Of a stretch of 64,000 nucleotides of DNA, positions 1 to 8,825 are shown one piece after another. The DNA lies in NCBI RefSeq assembly GCF_040049295.1, contig NZ_JBDZDQ010000001.1, positions 372,001 to 436,000 on the forward strand. Reading direction: 5' to 3'. The position numbers and the translations under genes are program-made. Below the pieces are notes generated by a model. The model worked only from the letters and a program-made list of their open reading frames with translations, had not been told where the DNA came from and ran no database searches. Numbering within the stretch: position 1 is the first letter of the stretch; the number at the start of each line of letters is the position of its first letter. Origin of the DNA: Sphingomonas sp. KR3-1 (lineage in GTDB: Bacteria > Pseudomonadota > Alphaproteobacteria > Sphingomonadales > Sphingomonadaceae).

Positions 1-339
1 TTGCACGGCGGCACCGACGGGTTCGATGCGACCTATGGCAGCATCGGCCTCAAGGGGCGGGTCGGCTGGGATCTGGGCGGGACCAAGCTCAGCATCGACG
101 GTTCGGCGGCCGCGCGCCGCGTGTTCGGGGACCGGGTGCCGACGATCGACCTTGCCTTTGCCGGTGGCAATACGTTCCAGGCGAGCGGCATTCCGCTCGA
201 CCGGACGAGCGCCGCAGTCGATCTCGGGCTCGAGCTCGACCTCAGCGAACATATTCGCCTTGGCCTGTCGTACACGGGCACCTATGCGGATCGCTCGACC
301 GACCACGGCGCCCGCGCCCAGCTCAGTTGGCGCTTCTGA
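1..339 (+). CDS. Autotransporter outer-membrane beta-barrel domain, C-terminal fragment
   Basis: Only the last 112 codons are in the window; the gene continues to the left. The visible part alternates hydrophobic and polar residues in beta-strand fashion (GLELDLSEHIRLGLSYTG) and ends in LSWRF with a terminal phenylalanine, the usual end of an outer-membrane barrel recognised by the BAM machinery. This pattern fits the translocator barrel of a type V autotransporter, but the passenger is not visible. A porin-like barrel is the alternative. The AMP-binding gene starts 22 nt downstream on the same strand. Confidence 0.6.
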   Translation: MHGGTDGFDATYGSIGLKGRVGWDLGGTKLSIDGSAAARRVFGDRVPTIDLAFAGGNTFQASGIPLDRTSAAVDLGLELDLSEHIRLGLSYTGTYADRSTDHGARAQLSWRF

Positions 340-361
340 CCCTCCTTCCCGGGTGACCTGA

Positions 362-1774
362 ATGTTCGACCGTCTCGTCCGCTTCTCCGCCCGCATGACG
401 CCGCTCGCCATCGCGGTGTCGAACGGGGCGGAGCACATCGGCTACCGCGACTTCGATCGCGCGATCGACCAGGCGGCTGCGGCGCTCGACCGGGGCGGCG
501 TGATGGGCACGGCGCTGGTAGGGATAAGCGTGCGCGACACCTATCGCCACCTGCTGCTGATCCTCGCCTGCGCCCGCCGCGGCGTGCCGACCGTGTCGCT
601 GATCCCGGATATGGCCTGGCCGATGGTCACGCTCACCGGCGCGGCAAAGCTGCTCAGCGACGATCCGGCGCATGCGCCGGGCCTGCTAGTCGATGCCGCA
701 TGGCTTGCCGCGGCAGTGGCAGCCGAGCCTTCCGAGCTCGCCCGGGTCACGATCGATCCGGAAGCGCTCGGCCGGGTCCAGCTTTCCTCGGGATCGACCG
801 GCGAGCCCAAGGCGGTCGGCATGAGCTGGGCGCTGATGGATCGGCGCATCGAGCACACCTGGACGCGCAACTTCGGCTATGAGCGTCTGCTCTCGCTGGT
901 CGGCCCGGAAAGCGGCGCGCTCCCGCTGTTCCTGTGGTGCTGGGCCAAGGGCGGCACCGTGCTGTTCGGTTCGTCCGATCCCGCCATCCTCGCCCGCACG
1001 CTGCCCATCCTCCAGCCCACCGGAATGCTTGCCGCCCCGGCCCAGCTCGCGGTCGTCCTCGACGCGCTGCCGGCAGAGGCGACGCCCCTGCCCGGCCTCC
1101 AGATCGCCATCGGTGGCGCGCATGCCGCCCGTCCCTTGCGCGAGCGCGCGGCGCTGCGCCTCGGCACGGTCAACGTCACCTATGCGTCCACCGAGGCCGG
1201 CGTCTGCACCAACGGCTTCGCTGCCAGCCTGGACAGCGAGACCGCGGTCGGCTGGATCACCCCCTGGTCCGAGATCGAGATCGTCGACGAGCAGGACAAT
1301 GCCCTGCCGCTCGGCAGCAGCGGCCGCGTGCGTGTGCGCGGCTCCGACGTGGCGAGCGGCTATATGGGCAGCAGCGGTTCGGACGATCGCTTCCGCGACG
1401 GCTGGTTCTATCCGGGCGACATCGGCGCGATGGACGCGCGGGGCATGCTGCGCATCGAAGGTCGCGAGGACGAAGTGATGAACTTCGGCGGCCAGAAATT
1501 CCTGCCCGGCGCGCTGGAAAACCCGGTGGCGCTCGTCCCCGGCATCTCGGGTGTCGCCGCCTTCGCGCTCGAGGATGCGCAGGGCATCGCCCAGCCCTGG
1601 CTGGCGATCGTCCGCGACGGCGATATCGACGAGGGCGCGATCGGCCGCGCGCTGGCGATGCCCGAGCTGCCGCCGGTGCGCATCGCCTACATCGACGCGC
1701 TGCCGCTCACGCCGCTGGGCAAGGTACGCCGCGAAGTACTCCGGGAAGCGGCACGCCAGCTGAAGGCCTCGTAG
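362..1774 (+). CDS. AMP-binding (class I adenylate-forming) enzyme
   Basis: The 470-residue protein is a member of the acyl-CoA synthetase/ligase superfamily, which activates a carboxylate as its adenylate. Core motifs are visible in order: the phosphate-binding loop SSGSTGEPKA (about 142-151), TYASTEAG (about 273-280), FYPGDIG (about 349-355), RIEGREDEVMNFGGQK (about 364-379), and the C-terminal PLTPLGKVRRE with the catalytic lysine. It is somewhat shorter than classic acyl-CoA synthetases (500-600 residues), mainly in the N-terminal subdomain. No carrier protein or thioesterase lies beside it, so the substrate cannot be inferred. A stem-loop terminator follows at 1833-1869. Confidence 0.8.
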   Translation: MFDRLVRFSARMTPLAIAVSNGAEHIGYRDFDRAIDQAAAALDRGGVMGTALVGISVRDTYRHLLLILACARRGVPTVSLIPDMAWPMVTLTGAAKLLSDDPAHAPGLLVDAAWLAAAVAAEPSELARVTIDPEALGRVQLSSGSTGEPKAVGMSWALMDRRIEHTWTRNFGYERLLSLVGPESGALPLFLWCWAKGGTVLFGSSDPAILARTLPILQPTGMLAAPAQLAVVLDALPAEATPLPGLQIAIGGAHAARPLRERAALRLGTVNVTYASTEAGVCTNGFAASLDSETAVGWITPWSEIEIVDEQDNALPLGSSGRVRVRGSDVASGYMGSSGSDDRFRDGWFYPGDIGAMDARGMLRIEGREDEVMNFGGQKFLPGALENPVALVPGISGVAAFALEDAQGIAQPWLAIVRDGDIDEGAIGRALAMPELPPVRIAYIDALPLTPLGKVRREVLREAARQLKAS

Positions 1775-1832
1775 GAGCCGCCACTTCGCCGGCACCGCGC
1801 CGTAGAGGCCGCCGGCGCAGAGCCCCAATCGC

Positions 1833-1869
1833 AAAAAAGATCCCGCAACCTGGCGGGAATTTTCTTTCC
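1833..1869 (+). terminator. Rho-independent terminator after the AMP-binding gene
   Basis: A six-base-pair stem TCCCGC/GCGGGA (1841-1846 with 1853-1858) has a six-base loop, is preceded by a run of A and is followed by ATTTTCTTT. It ends directly before the sigma-factor start codon, so the sigma gene must have its promoter within or before this structure. Confidence 0.6.
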
Positions 1870-1870
1870 C

Positions 1871-2512
1871 ATGTCTCATACATGGCAGAACGAGAATTCA
1901 ATCTCGGCGAAGGAGGGGGTTACGCCAGGGGAGGCAGACAAGCAGCTTGCGCAAAGGCGCCGGACCGCGGCCTGGGTCGCGCGGGAGATCGTGCCCCATG
2001 AAGTGCGGATCCGCCGATGGCTTGCGCGCTCGCGTCTCTCGCTCGAGGACATCGACGAAGTCATGCAGGAAGCCTATTGCCGCATCGCCATGCTACCCTC
2101 GGTCGATCATATCGACCAGCCGCTCGCCTATATGTTCGCCACTGCCCGCAACCTGCTGCTGCGCCGGCTGAAGCGCCAGCATGTCGTGGTGCTGGAGGCG
2201 CTGAGCGACATCGAGACCTGGCAGGACGAGGCCACCCCTTCCCCCGAGGAACAGGCGGCGAGCCGCATCAGCTATGAGCGCGTGCTGGCGATCATCGGGC
2301 GCCTGCCCGAACGCTGCCGCAAGATAGTCGAGCTGCGCAAGATCGAGGGCTGGTCGCAAAAGGAGATCGCCGCCCATCTCGGCATCACCGAAAAGGCAGT
2401 CGAAAAGCAGGTCTGGACCGGCGTCCGCGCCATCCGCGATGCCTGGACTCAGGCCGAGACGCAGAGCGAATATCGGATGCTGGGCGGCGAGCGGAAGGAG
2501 GCCCAGTCATGA
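1871..2512 (+). CDS. FecI-type ECF RNA polymerase sigma factor
   Basis: The 213-residue protein has a sigma-70 region 2 (IDEVMQEAYCRIAML, about 59-75) and a region 4 helix-turn-helix (GWSQKEIAAHLGITEKAVEKQV, about 160-181). Its place directly before a FecR gene and an STN-containing receptor identifies it as an iron-starvation-type ECF sigma factor for trans-envelope signalling. It would transcribe the receptor when the receptor is loaded. The ATG at 1871 has no clear ribosome-binding site; an AGGAGGGGG run lies inside the frame near 1910 but is not followed by a usable start codon. The stop overlaps the FecR start by four bases (ATGA). Confidence 0.85.
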   Translation: MSHTWQNENSISAKEGVTPGEADKQLAQRRRTAAWVAREIVPHEVRIRRWLARSRLSLEDIDEVMQEAYCRIAMLPSVDHIDQPLAYMFATARNLLLRRLKRQHVVVLEALSDIETWQDEATPSPEEQAASRISYERVLAIIGRLPERCRKIVELRKIEGWSQKEIAAHLGITEKAVEKQVWTGVRAIRDAWTQAETQSEYRMLGGERKEAQS

Positions 2513-3462
2513 CCTCGGCCCGCTCGAACGAAGCCAGGGACGCAGCGGCGCAGTTCGTCGCGCGCATGGATAGCGGCAACTGGACCGACGCGGATGAGGC
2601 CCTGCTCCAGGCCTGGCTCGCCGAGGACCCGATGCGCCAGGGATTGCTGCTCCAGATGCAGGCGCAATGGCTTGCGCTCGCCCCGACCGCTGCCGAGGCC
2701 GACTTGCCTTTCGAGGAGGATGCCGAGGAAGCATCGCTTCGCTGGGCGCGCCGCGGCGTTCTCGGCGGCCTGGTGGCAGCTTCGGCCGCGGCGGCCTTTG
2801 TCGGGCTGCGCTGGAGCGGCGCTCCGGCCGAATATGCGACCCGCCTGGGCGAGATCCGGCGACTGCCGCTCTCGGACGGATCGGTGATGACGATCAATTC
2901 GGGCAGCAACCTGACCGTCGCGATGGCGAAGCAGGCGCGCCAGGTCGAGCTGACCCAGGGCGAAGCCTGGTTCGAAGTGGCCAAGGACGCGCATCGCCCC
3001 TTCGTCGTCGCCGCCGGCAATGTGCGCGTCCGCGCCGTCGGCACGGCTTTCTCGGTGCGCCGGCGTGAGACGGGCGTGGAAGTACAGGTCACCGAAGGCG
3101 TGGTGGAAACCTGGTCCGACGGCGACCAGAGCCTGCACATGCGGCTGGTGGCGGGCGACCGCGCGATGATCAGCGCCCATGCGGTGGTCGACTACGAGAC
3201 CGGCATTTCCTCGTCGGTCGATCGGGCGCTGGCCTGGCGCAGCGGGATGATCGACCTGAACGGCCGAACGCTCGCCGCCGCCGCGGAGGAGTTCAACCGC
3301 TACAATCCACGGCAGATCATCATCGCCGACCCCCGCATCGCGCGCGAAGAGTTCGACGGCCTGTTCCGCATCAACGATCCCGAAGGCTTTGCCGAAGCCG
3401 TGAAGGCAAGCCTCGGCGTGTCGGTCGATCTCAGCGAGCCTGGTCTGATCCGCATCAAATGA
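2509..3462 (+). CDS. FecR-type anti-sigma regulator
   Basis: The 317-residue single-pass inner-membrane protein transmits the receptor signal to the sigma factor encoded just upstream. Visible parts are an N-terminal DUF4880-type domain (about 8-45), one membrane segment (GVLGGLVAASAAAAFVGLRW, about 84-103), a periplasmic FecR domain (about 115-205, including GEAWFEVAKDAHRPFVV and VRAVGTAFSV) and a C-terminal DUF4974 domain resembling the STN fold. Its start overlaps the sigma stop, indicating translational coupling. The receptor gene follows after 98 nt. Confidence 0.87.
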   Translation: MTSARSNEARDAAAQFVARMDSGNWTDADEALLQAWLAEDPMRQGLLLQMQAQWLALAPTAAEADLPFEEDAEEASLRWARRGVLGGLVAASAAAAFVGLRWSGAPAEYATRLGEIRRLPLSDGSVMTINSGSNLTVAMAKQARQVELTQGEAWFEVAKDAHRPFVVAAGNVRVRAVGTAFSVRRRETGVEVQVTEGVVETWSDGDQSLHMRLVAGDRAMISAHAVVDYETGISSSVDRALAWRSGMIDLNGRTLAAAAEEFNRYNPRQIIIADPRIAREEFDGLFRINDPEGFAEAVKASLGVSVDLSEPGLIRIK

Positions 3463-3497
3463 CGAAATTTATTTCGAAAATGCCGGAAGGATTTTTC

Positions 3498-3511
3498 TGA
3501 CACCGGTATCT
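3498..3511. promoter_or_regulatory. LacI-type operator upstream of receptor 1
   Basis: TGACACCGGTATCT matches 12 of 14 positions of the palindrome TGACACCGGTGTCA that recurs at the pectin locus 25-42 kb away. It lies 49 bp before the receptor start. ATTTTT on the left and AAAAAT on the right flank it and extend the dyad. It suggests that receptor 1 answers to the uronate regulator as well as to its own FecI. Confidence 0.6.
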
Positions 3512-3521
3512 AAAAATCAGC

Positions 3522-3537
3522 GCGGATAAAAATCCGC
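3522..3537 (+). other. Short hairpin in the receptor 1 leader
   Basis: GCGGAT (3522-3527) pairs with ATCCGC (3532-3537) around an AAAA loop, just before the ribosome-binding stretch GGGGAGGGAAA of receptor 1. There is no T run after it, so it is more likely an mRNA 5-prime stabilising hairpin than a terminator. Confidence 0.3.
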
Positions 3538-3560
3538 CCGACAAAAAATGGGGAGGGAAA

Positions 3561-6500
3561 ATGCGTAATTCCACTTTGCGTGGAGCCTTGTTCGCGTCTT
3601 CGGCGATCGCATGCATTGCAGCGTCGCCGGTTCGAGCCGAAGCTCAGACCCGACAGTTTTCCATCGCGGCGCAGTCCGCCGAAACCGCCATCAGCCAGCT
3701 TGGCCGCCAGGGCGATATCCAGATCATCGCGGCACGGCGCCTGACGCGTGCCGTGCGCACCAATGCAGTGCGCGGCGAGATGAGCGTCGACGAAGCCCTG
3801 AACCGCCTGCTCGCCGGCACGGGGCTGATGGCGCGGCGCACCGGCCCGCTCTCCTATGCGATCGTCGTCAACGCAACGCCGCCCGCCACGCGGCACACCG
3901 CACCAGCGATCTCTGCCACGCCCGCAGCGAGCCAGAGCGCGAGCGTGAATGTGTCGCTGCAGGCCGCGCCCGCGGTCGAGGCGCAGGCATCCGACCAGGA
4001 AGAGCCCGCCGCACCCGAGATCGTCGTCACCGGCTTTCGCGGCAGCCTGGAGAAAGCGCAGGACCTGAAGCGCAAGGCGATCAACCTCACCGAGAGCATC
4101 CTGGCCGAAGACATGGCCAAGATGCCCGATCTCAACCTGTCGGAATCGATTCAGCGCCTGCCCGGCGTGGCGATCTCGCGCGAAGGCGGCGAAGGCCGCA
4201 ACATCACGTTGCGCGGCTTCTCGCCCGACTTCACCCGCACCACGCTGAACGGCATGGAAGTGCCCGCCAGCAGCGACGGTCTCGATTCCGGCGGCTTCAC
4301 GATCAACGCCGGCCGCGCGTTCGACTTCCACGTCTTCGCATCGGAGCTGTTCAACCGGATCGACGTCCAGAAGACCCAGCGCGCCTCGATCGAGGAAGGC
4401 GGCATCGCCGGCACGGTCGACCTCTACTCCGCCAAGCCGTTCGACTTCAAAGGCTTCCACATCGTTGCCTCCGCGCAGGGCGGCTATAATGCGATGACCC
4501 GCAAGGTCGACCCGCGCGCGACGCTGATGGTCTCCGATACCTTCGCGGACGACACGATCGGCATCCTGCTCTCGGCCGCCTATTCCAAGCGCACGGTCTA
4601 CCAGGAAGGGTTCGCCAGCGTCCGCTGGACCTCGCCCTTCGTCAATGGCGACAGCTGGGCCAATAGCAACCCGACCGTGACCGGCACGCCGGCCAATTGC
4701 GGCGCGGCCAATCGGCTCGACTGCCTCTGGGCACCACGGCTGCCGCGCGCCGATTTCTTCGGCAACGACCAGAAGCGCCTCGGCCTGACCGGCTCGATCC
4801 AGGTCAAGCCGGTCGACGGCATGAAGATCAGCTTCGACGCGCTTTTCTCGCAGCTCGACAACGACCGCTACAACTACAACTCGATGGAGTGGCTGCTGAC
4901 GCACGGCCCGGCGGGCAATTTCGTCGGCCAGACCCCGGTGTCGTTCACGATCGCGCCCGACGGCAAGGAGCTCGTCGCGGCATCCTTCAACGACGTGACC
5001 TCCTGGTACGAGAGCCGGCACCAGACTTCCAAGTCGCAGTTCCAGCAATATGTGCTGTCGGGCGACTATCAGATGTCCGACACGCTGAAGCTCGATGCCA
5101 TGGTGGGAAAGGCGCGTGACGCCGCCGATCGCACCGAGCTGCGCTTCTATGCCCGCTCGATCCCGCACTTCTATTCCTACGACTATAGCGACAGCGTCGA
5201 CGTGGCGAAGGTGAGCTATGGCAGCTACGATCCGAACAACGTCAGCAACTTCATCGATGCGACCACGCCGGCGAACCGCCTGAACAACGTCGTGAAGGAC
5301 AATTTCACGGCCAAGGCCAATCTGACCTTCCAGAAGGGCGCCTTCACCGCGCTGCTGGGCGTCGCCCATAATCGCCGGCTCGTCGGCTATTCGGAAGCGC
5401 AGGGCAATTTGCCCGGCTTCGCGCCGCAGAACTATCTGACTGCCTTCCCCATCCCGCATTTCGGCGACGGGGTCGTCGACGGCGGCCTGCCGACCTTCGC
5501 CGTGATCGATTTCGACAAGATCGAGAGCTCCGGGCTGATCTCGTCGAACTACACGACGAACGTCGCCGCCGGCTGGGAAGTCGTCGAGAAGACGACCGGC
5601 GGCTATGGCGAGGTAACTGGCGAAGTCGCGATCGGCGCGATGAAGCTGCGGCTCGACGGCGGCGTGCGCTATGTGCGCACCGACGTGTCGTCGAGCGCGG
5701 TGATCGCCGGCTCGCCCGTCACGGTGGGCCGCCACTACGACAATTTCCTGCCCTCCTTCAACGCGGCGCTCAACGTCACGCCGGACCTCGTGGCGCGCTT
5801 CGCCTATGCGCGCTCGATGACGCGGCCGGGCCTCGCCGCGCTCAACATCGCCGCCCCGGTGTTCGAATACACGACGCGCACCGTCAGCAATCTCGGCGAC
5901 CCGAACCTGAAGCCCTATCTCTCGAACGACTTCGACGTCGGGCTGGAATGGTATTTCAGCAAGGGCGGCCTGATCGCCATCGGCGGGTTCAAGAAGAACA
6001 TCATCAGCTCGCTGACGACCTCGGTCGTCCAGCAGATGGTGCCGACCGAGTTCTGGGCGGCGATCTATGCCGATCCGCGCTACAGCCCGTCCTACAATGC
6101 CGATCCGAAGACGGCGCAGTACACCTTCTACAAGACGATCAACGCGCCCGGCGGCAACAGCGTGACGGGGTTCGAGGCGACGCTCAACCTGCCCTTCACC
6201 TTCCTGCCCGGCCTGCTGTCGAACCTGGGCTTCGCGTCGAACTACACCCATGTCCACGCGCGGGATTCGACCGGGCTCTCGCCCAATTCGTATAACTTCA
6301 CCGGCTATTACGACACTGGCAAGATGGGCCTGCGCGTCTCGGTCAACAAGCGCGACGACTATCTGCTCAGCGAGCCCGGCGGCAACGGCCATGTCCAGGA
6401 ACGCAAGTACGGCCCGACCCAGGTCGATCTCTCGGCCTATTACAACCTCACCAAGCGGCTGAGCCTCAACGTCCAGGGCATCAACATCACCAACGAGAAG

Positions 6501-6599
6501 GAGCGCATCTACGGCACCGGCGACGGGTCGCAGTATCTGGTGCGCGAATTCTCGAAGACCGGCGCGCAGTGGTTCGTGGGAGCGCGCTACCAGTTCTGA
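3561..6599 (+). CDS. TonB-dependent receptor 1 with STN signalling domain
   Basis: The 1012-residue outer-membrane receptor has a signal peptide (about 1-28), an STN domain (about 30-100, starting QFSIAAQSAETAISQL), an alanine/proline linker, the sphingomonad plug start EIVVTGFRG (about 153-161), a plug with LSESIQRLPGVAISREGGEGRN, and a beta-barrel ending in GARYQF. The STN domain fits the FecI/FecR pair upstream. An operator shared with the pectin genes lies 49 bp before it and a pectin methylesterase lies downstream, so pectic oligosaccharides are the likely ligand (inference). A good ribosome-binding site, GGGGAGGG, precedes the ATG. Confidence 0.9.
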   Translation: MRNSTLRGALFASSAIACIAASPVRAEAQTRQFSIAAQSAETAISQLGRQGDIQIIAARRLTRAVRTNAVRGEMSVDEALNRLLAGTGLMARRTGPLSYAIVVNATPPATRHTAPAISATPAASQSASVNVSLQAAPAVEAQASDQEEPAAPEIVVTGFRGSLEKAQDLKRKAINLTESILAEDMAKMPDLNLSESIQRLPGVAISREGGEGRNITLRGFSPDFTRTTLNGMEVPASSDGLDSGGFTINAGRAFDFHVFASELFNRIDVQKTQRASIEEGGIAGTVDLYSAKPFDFKGFHIVASAQGGYNAMTRKVDPRATLMVSDTFADDTIGILLSAAYSKRTVYQEGFASVRWTSPFVNGDSWANSNPTVTGTPANCGAANRLDCLWAPRLPRADFFGNDQKRLGLTGSIQVKPVDGMKISFDALFSQLDNDRYNYNSMEWLLTHGPAGNFVGQTPVSFTIAPDGKELVAASFNDVTSWYESRHQTSKSQFQQYVLSGDYQMSDTLKLDAMVGKARDAADRTELRFYARSIPHFYSYDYSDSVDVAKVSYGSYDPNNVSNFIDATTPANRLNNVVKDNFTAKANLTFQKGAFTALLGVAHNRRLVGYSEAQGNLPGFAPQNYLTAFPIPHFGDGVVDGGLPTFAVIDFDKIESSGLISSNYTTNVAAGWEVVEKTTGGYGEVTGEVAIGAMKLRLDGGVRYVRTDVSSSAVIAGSPVTVGRHYDNFLPSFNAALNVTPDLVARFAYARSMTRPGLAALNIAAPVFEYTTRTVSNLGDPNLKPYLSNDFDVGLEWYFSKGGLIAIGGFKKNIISSLTTSVVQQMVPTEFWAAIYADPRYSPSYNADPKTAQYTFYKTINAPGGNSVTGFEATLNLPFTFLPGLLSNLGFASNYTHVHARDSTGLSPNSYNFTGYYDTGKMGLRVSVNKRDDYLLSEPGGNGHVQERKYGPTQVDLSAYYNLTKRLSLNVQGINITNEKERIYGTGDGSQYLVREFSKTGAQWFVGARYQF

Positions 6600-6608
6600 T
6601 ACCTTCCG

Positions 6609-6645
6609 GGGCCGTCGGCGCCCTCCCACCGACGGCCCTCTTTTT
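6609..6645 (+). terminator. Strong stem-loop between receptor 1 and the esterase
   Basis: GGGCCGTCGG (6609-6618) pairs perfectly with CCGACGGCCC (6629-6638), followed by TCTTTTT. It is a textbook intrinsic terminator placed ten bases after the receptor stop and only about 20 bases before the esterase start, so esterase transcription must come from read-through. Confidence 0.75.
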
Positions 6646-6664
6646 CACGCGCGGAGTGCATGCA

Positions 6665-7639
6665 TTGTCGAACCTGAGCATTCTGGCATGGGCTCTCGCC
6701 GCCGCGGCCATGATCCCCGGGGCGGCCGCCCAGCGCGTCGTCGATGACAGCTACACGATCGGCCAGCGCTTCGAGCAATATCGGGACAAGTATCCGGGCA
6801 TCGCCTGGGCACCCGTCGTCTGGCGCGAAGGCCAGGCCGTGCGCTTCGACCGGCCTTACAAGAATACCGGCTCGCGCGACCTGCATGTCGATGTGTTCAA
6901 GGCCGCGCCCGGTTCTCCCGCCAGGCACCAAGGTATCCTGCTCGTCCATGGCGGCGGCTGGAGCGCCGGCAACAAGAATCACTTCTACGCGCTGGCGAAC
7001 CTGCTGGCGCAGCGCGGCTACGCCGTGTTCCTGCCCGAATTCCGCCTGTCGCCCGAAGCGCCCTATCCGGCGGGGATGATCGATATCGGCGACGCGCTCG
7101 CCTGGGCGCGTGCGCATGCGGCCGAGTTCGGCCTGACCGCCGACCGCATCGCCGTTGGCGGCGCCTCGTCCGGCGGGCAGATGGCTTCGCTCCTGGCCTA
7201 TGCCGGGCCCTCCGGCCTGTTCGGCGACGGCAAGGATCGCCGCGCAAACGCACTGATCGACCTGGACGGCGTGCTCGACTTCACGCTGCCGGAGACGCTG
7301 AAGTTCGAGAACGCCGCCGGCGAGGGCTCCCCTGCCGCGCGCTGGCTGGGCGGCTCTTACGAGCGTGCCCCCGCAAAGTGGCGCGAGGCGAGCGCCGCCA
7401 GCCATGTCGGCCCCGATGCGGTGCCGACGCTTATCGTCAGCAGCGGCATCCCGCGCTTCACTCAAGGCAAGGACGGGGTAATCGCGGCGCTGGACCGGTA
7501 CCACATTGCCCATCGCGCGTTCGCGTTCGAGAACGCACCGCACGACTTCTGGCTGTTCGAGCCCTGGCTGCCGCGCGCCGCCGCGGAGATCGACAGCTTC
7601 CTCTCCAGCCTTGCTGCCAAGGAGCCTGTGGCGAAGTGA
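6665..7639 (+). CDS. Secreted alpha/beta-hydrolase, HSL/BD-FAE-like esterase
   Basis: The frame is open further upstream, but the TTG at 6665 has GGAG eight bases before it and gives a clean signal peptide (about 1-22, ending GAAAQ); a GTG at 6656 is the alternative start. The 324-residue protein has the oxyanion motif HGGGW (about 95-99), the nucleophile motif GASSGG with Ser about 168, and a late APHDFW supplying the histidine. This is the carbohydrate-esterase type of alpha/beta hydrolase. Next to a pectin methylesterase, pectin deacetylation or removal of another acyl group is plausible. The stop overlaps the pectinesterase start (GTGA). Confidence 0.75.
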   Translation: MSNLSILAWALAAAAMIPGAAAQRVVDDSYTIGQRFEQYRDKYPGIAWAPVVWREGQAVRFDRPYKNTGSRDLHVDVFKAAPGSPARHQGILLVHGGGWSAGNKNHFYALANLLAQRGYAVFLPEFRLSPEAPYPAGMIDIGDALAWARAHAAEFGLTADRIAVGGASSGGQMASLLAYAGPSGLFGDGKDRRANALIDLDGVLDFTLPETLKFENAAGEGSPAARWLGGSYERAPAKWREASAASHVGPDAVPTLIVSSGIPRFTQGKDGVIAALDRYHIAHRAFAFENAPHDFWLFEPWLPRAAAEIDSFLSSLAAKEPVAK

Positions 7640-8748
7640 TCCGGCATGTCTTTGGCGCCCTGGCGGTGGCCGTCGTCCTCGCTCAGCCCGCAGGCGCATC
7701 GCCCCGCGTGCCGGGCACCCTCGCCGTCAAGCCGGCCTGCGGCAGGGCTTCGGCATCCTGCTACACGTCGATCGCCCTCGCCCTCGAGGCGGCTGCACGC
7801 GACACATCCGGACGGTGGATCACGATCCGTGTCGCCCCCGGCGACTATCGCGAGAAGCCCAATATCACCCGCGACCGCATCCGCCTTGTCGGCAGCGGCG
7901 CGGGCAGGACTCGGCTGCATTTCGATGCGGTGGCGCAGACCGCCAAGGCCTATCACCGCGCCGGCTGGGGTACGCCCGGCTCGGCCACCCTCACCATCGA
8001 TGCCAAGGACGTCGTCGTCTCCGGCCTGACGGTGGAAAACGACTATGACTATCTCGCCAATGACCGGCTGGCCGATGGCGATCCGGGCAAGATCGGCAAT
8101 CCGCAGGCCGTCGCGCTGCTGCTCGATATCCATAGCGACCGGGTTCGCCTCGAGCATGTGGGCCTGCTCGGCTATCAGGATACGCTGTTCGCCAATGGCG
8201 GGCGGGCGCTGATCCGCAGCAGCCTGATCGCGGGAAATATCGACTTCATCTTCGGCAACGGCCAGTTGCTGATCGAAGACAGCGAGATCCGCTCGCGCCG
8301 CCGCAGCGCCCCCTATTTGGCGGGGGAATTCCAGTCCTTCATCGCCGCGCCCTCGACGCAGCTCTCGCAGCAGCACGGCATCATATTCTATCGCTCGCGC
8401 CTCACGCGCGAGCAGGGGGTGCCGGACGGCGCCGTCGCACTCGCCCGCCCCTGGCATCCGACGACGAGCTTCGCCGATGGGCGCTATGCCGATCCGAAGG
8501 CGGTGGGGCAGGTTTCCTTTATCGACTGCGTCATGGGGTCCCATATCCATCCGGATCACTGGACCGTGATGAACGGCACCGCGCGCGCCGGAACCATGAC
8601 GGACGTGTTTCGCCCGCAGGATTCGCGCTTCATGGAAGCCGGCTCCCGGGGACCGGGTGCCGTTGCCCGGGACATCGGCATGTCCTGGAAGGGGCAACGC
8701 GATATCCGCAGGATCAAGGCCGACTTCTTCTTGAAATGGCGCTTGTAG
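7636..8748 (+). CDS. Pectinesterase (carbohydrate esterase family 8)
   Basis: The 370-residue protein starts at a GTG overlapping the esterase stop by four bases, with a signal peptide ending near residue 21. It demethylates pectin, releasing methanol and making homogalacturonan accessible to polygalacturonase and lyases. Family signatures are visible: Gln in NPQAVAL (about 157), YQDTLF with the general-acid Asp about 182, NIDFIFG with the nucleophile Asp about 203, and ARPW with the binding Arg about 271. The right-handed beta-helix region spans most of the chain. Length suits the bacterial family. Confidence 0.9.
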   Translation: MIRHVFGALAVAVVLAQPAGASPRVPGTLAVKPACGRASASCYTSIALALEAAARDTSGRWITIRVAPGDYREKPNITRDRIRLVGSGAGRTRLHFDAVAQTAKAYHRAGWGTPGSATLTIDAKDVVVSGLTVENDYDYLANDRLADGDPGKIGNPQAVALLLDIHSDRVRLEHVGLLGYQDTLFANGGRALIRSSLIAGNIDFIFGNGQLLIEDSEIRSRRRSAPYLAGEFQSFIAAPSTQLSQQHGIIFYRSRLTREQGVPDGAVALARPWHPTTSFADGRYADPKAVGQVSFIDCVMGSHIHPDHWTVMNGTARAGTMTDVFRPQDSRFMEAGSRGPGAVARDIGMSWKGQRDIRRIKADFFLKWRL

Positions 8749-8783
8749 GCCTGTCCGGCTCGCAGCGCCCTGGTAGAGCGTGA

Positions 8784-8815
8784 GGCGCCGGCGAGTGCCT
8801 CCCCCCGCCGGCGCC
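8784..8815. terminator. GC-rich hairpin between convergent pectinesterase and receptor 2
   Basis: GGCGCCGGCG (8784-8793) pairs with CGCCGGCGCC (8806-8815) in the 77-base gap between two convergent genes. Neither side has a T run, so it may only slow polymerase or protect both 3-prime ends. Confidence 0.35.
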
Positions 8816-8825
8816 CCGTGCATCC

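Noticed and set aside
3510-6629. 1039-codon minus-strand frame opposite receptor 1
   Set aside because: It mirrors the receptor gene and has low-complexity, charge-rich translation typical of a GC shadow.
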